Source: Rhizobiaceae bacterium (GTDB taxonomy: Bacteria > Pseudomonadota > Alphaproteobacteria > Rhizobiales > Rhizobiaceae). From it: DNA of 5,467 nucleotides. Position 1 is the stretch's first letter. Every line of letters starts with the position of its first letter. The position numbers and the translations under genes are program-made. The stretch covers positions 1 through 5,467 of the forward strand of contig CAJYRE010000129.1 in NCBI GenBank assembly GCA_913776675.1. The letters run 5' to 3'. Of this stretch, positions 5,458 to 5,467 are shown in pieces. The notes beneath the pieces are model-generated. The model had not been told where the DNA came from. It was given only the letters and a program-made list of their open reading frames with translations, and searched no databases.

Positions 5458-5467
5458 TGAACGTTCA
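5458..5467. promoter_or_regulatory. TGAACGTTCA palindrome upstream of marR, possible MarR operator
   Basis: This perfect 10-bp palindrome lies 53 bases before the marR ATG and is cut by the window edge. The left flank is GAT, so the symmetry would extend to ATTGAACGTTCAAT if the next bases are AT. Its size, symmetry and position fit a MarR-type operator controlling marR and a divergent gene. The binding protein is inferred from location only. Confidence 0.4.

Overview
The window looks like chromosomal DNA of an alphaproteobacterium, most likely of the order Rhizobiales. The reasons are the moderate-to-high GC content, the gene families, and a C/G-rich intergenic palindromic repeat that resembles dispersed repeats I recall from Rhizobium/Agrobacterium-type genomes. 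I could not check the assignment by a search. Every gene except the first reads on the minus strand.

Layout. (1) Positions 1-675 (+) hold the C-terminal fifth or so of an RND (HAE-1 type) efflux pump permease, cut by the window edge. (2) Positions 676-1209 are a gene-free convergent gap. It contains a 10-bp inverted repeat, a strong bidirectional terminator with a GAAA tetraloop, and a compound repeat of about 300 bp built from two inverted copies plus a partial third copy. (3) Positions 1210-4769 (-) are a compact three-cistron operon read from right to left. It runs from a PspA/IM30 protein carrying an unusual N-terminal domain, through the YqiJ-type NfeD-like membrane protein, to the YqiK-type flotillin. 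(4) Positions 4770-4891 hold the operon's probable promoter, with a 19-bp palindrome in the -35/-10 spacer. (5) Positions 4892-5404 (-) encode a MarR-family regulator. A perfect TGAACGTTCA palindrome lies at the right edge of the window.

How the genes fit together. YqiJ and YqiK are an established pair: an OB-fold membrane protein and a flotillin that forms membrane microdomains. PspA/IM30 proteins bind stressed membranes and are repeatedly encoded next to flotillin/NfeD genes, so the operon reads as an envelope-maintenance module.

The most unusual feature is the first 163 codons of the PspA reading frame. They are in frame with PspA without an intervening stop. By eye they match the N-terminal (WED/REC-like, RNA-binding) part of IS605-family OrfB/TnpB proteins, with no RuvC nuclease domain. 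A good Shine-Dalgarno sequence precedes the PspA start, so a free PspA and a TnpB-like-PspA fusion could both be made. This is the candidate undescribed system in the window.
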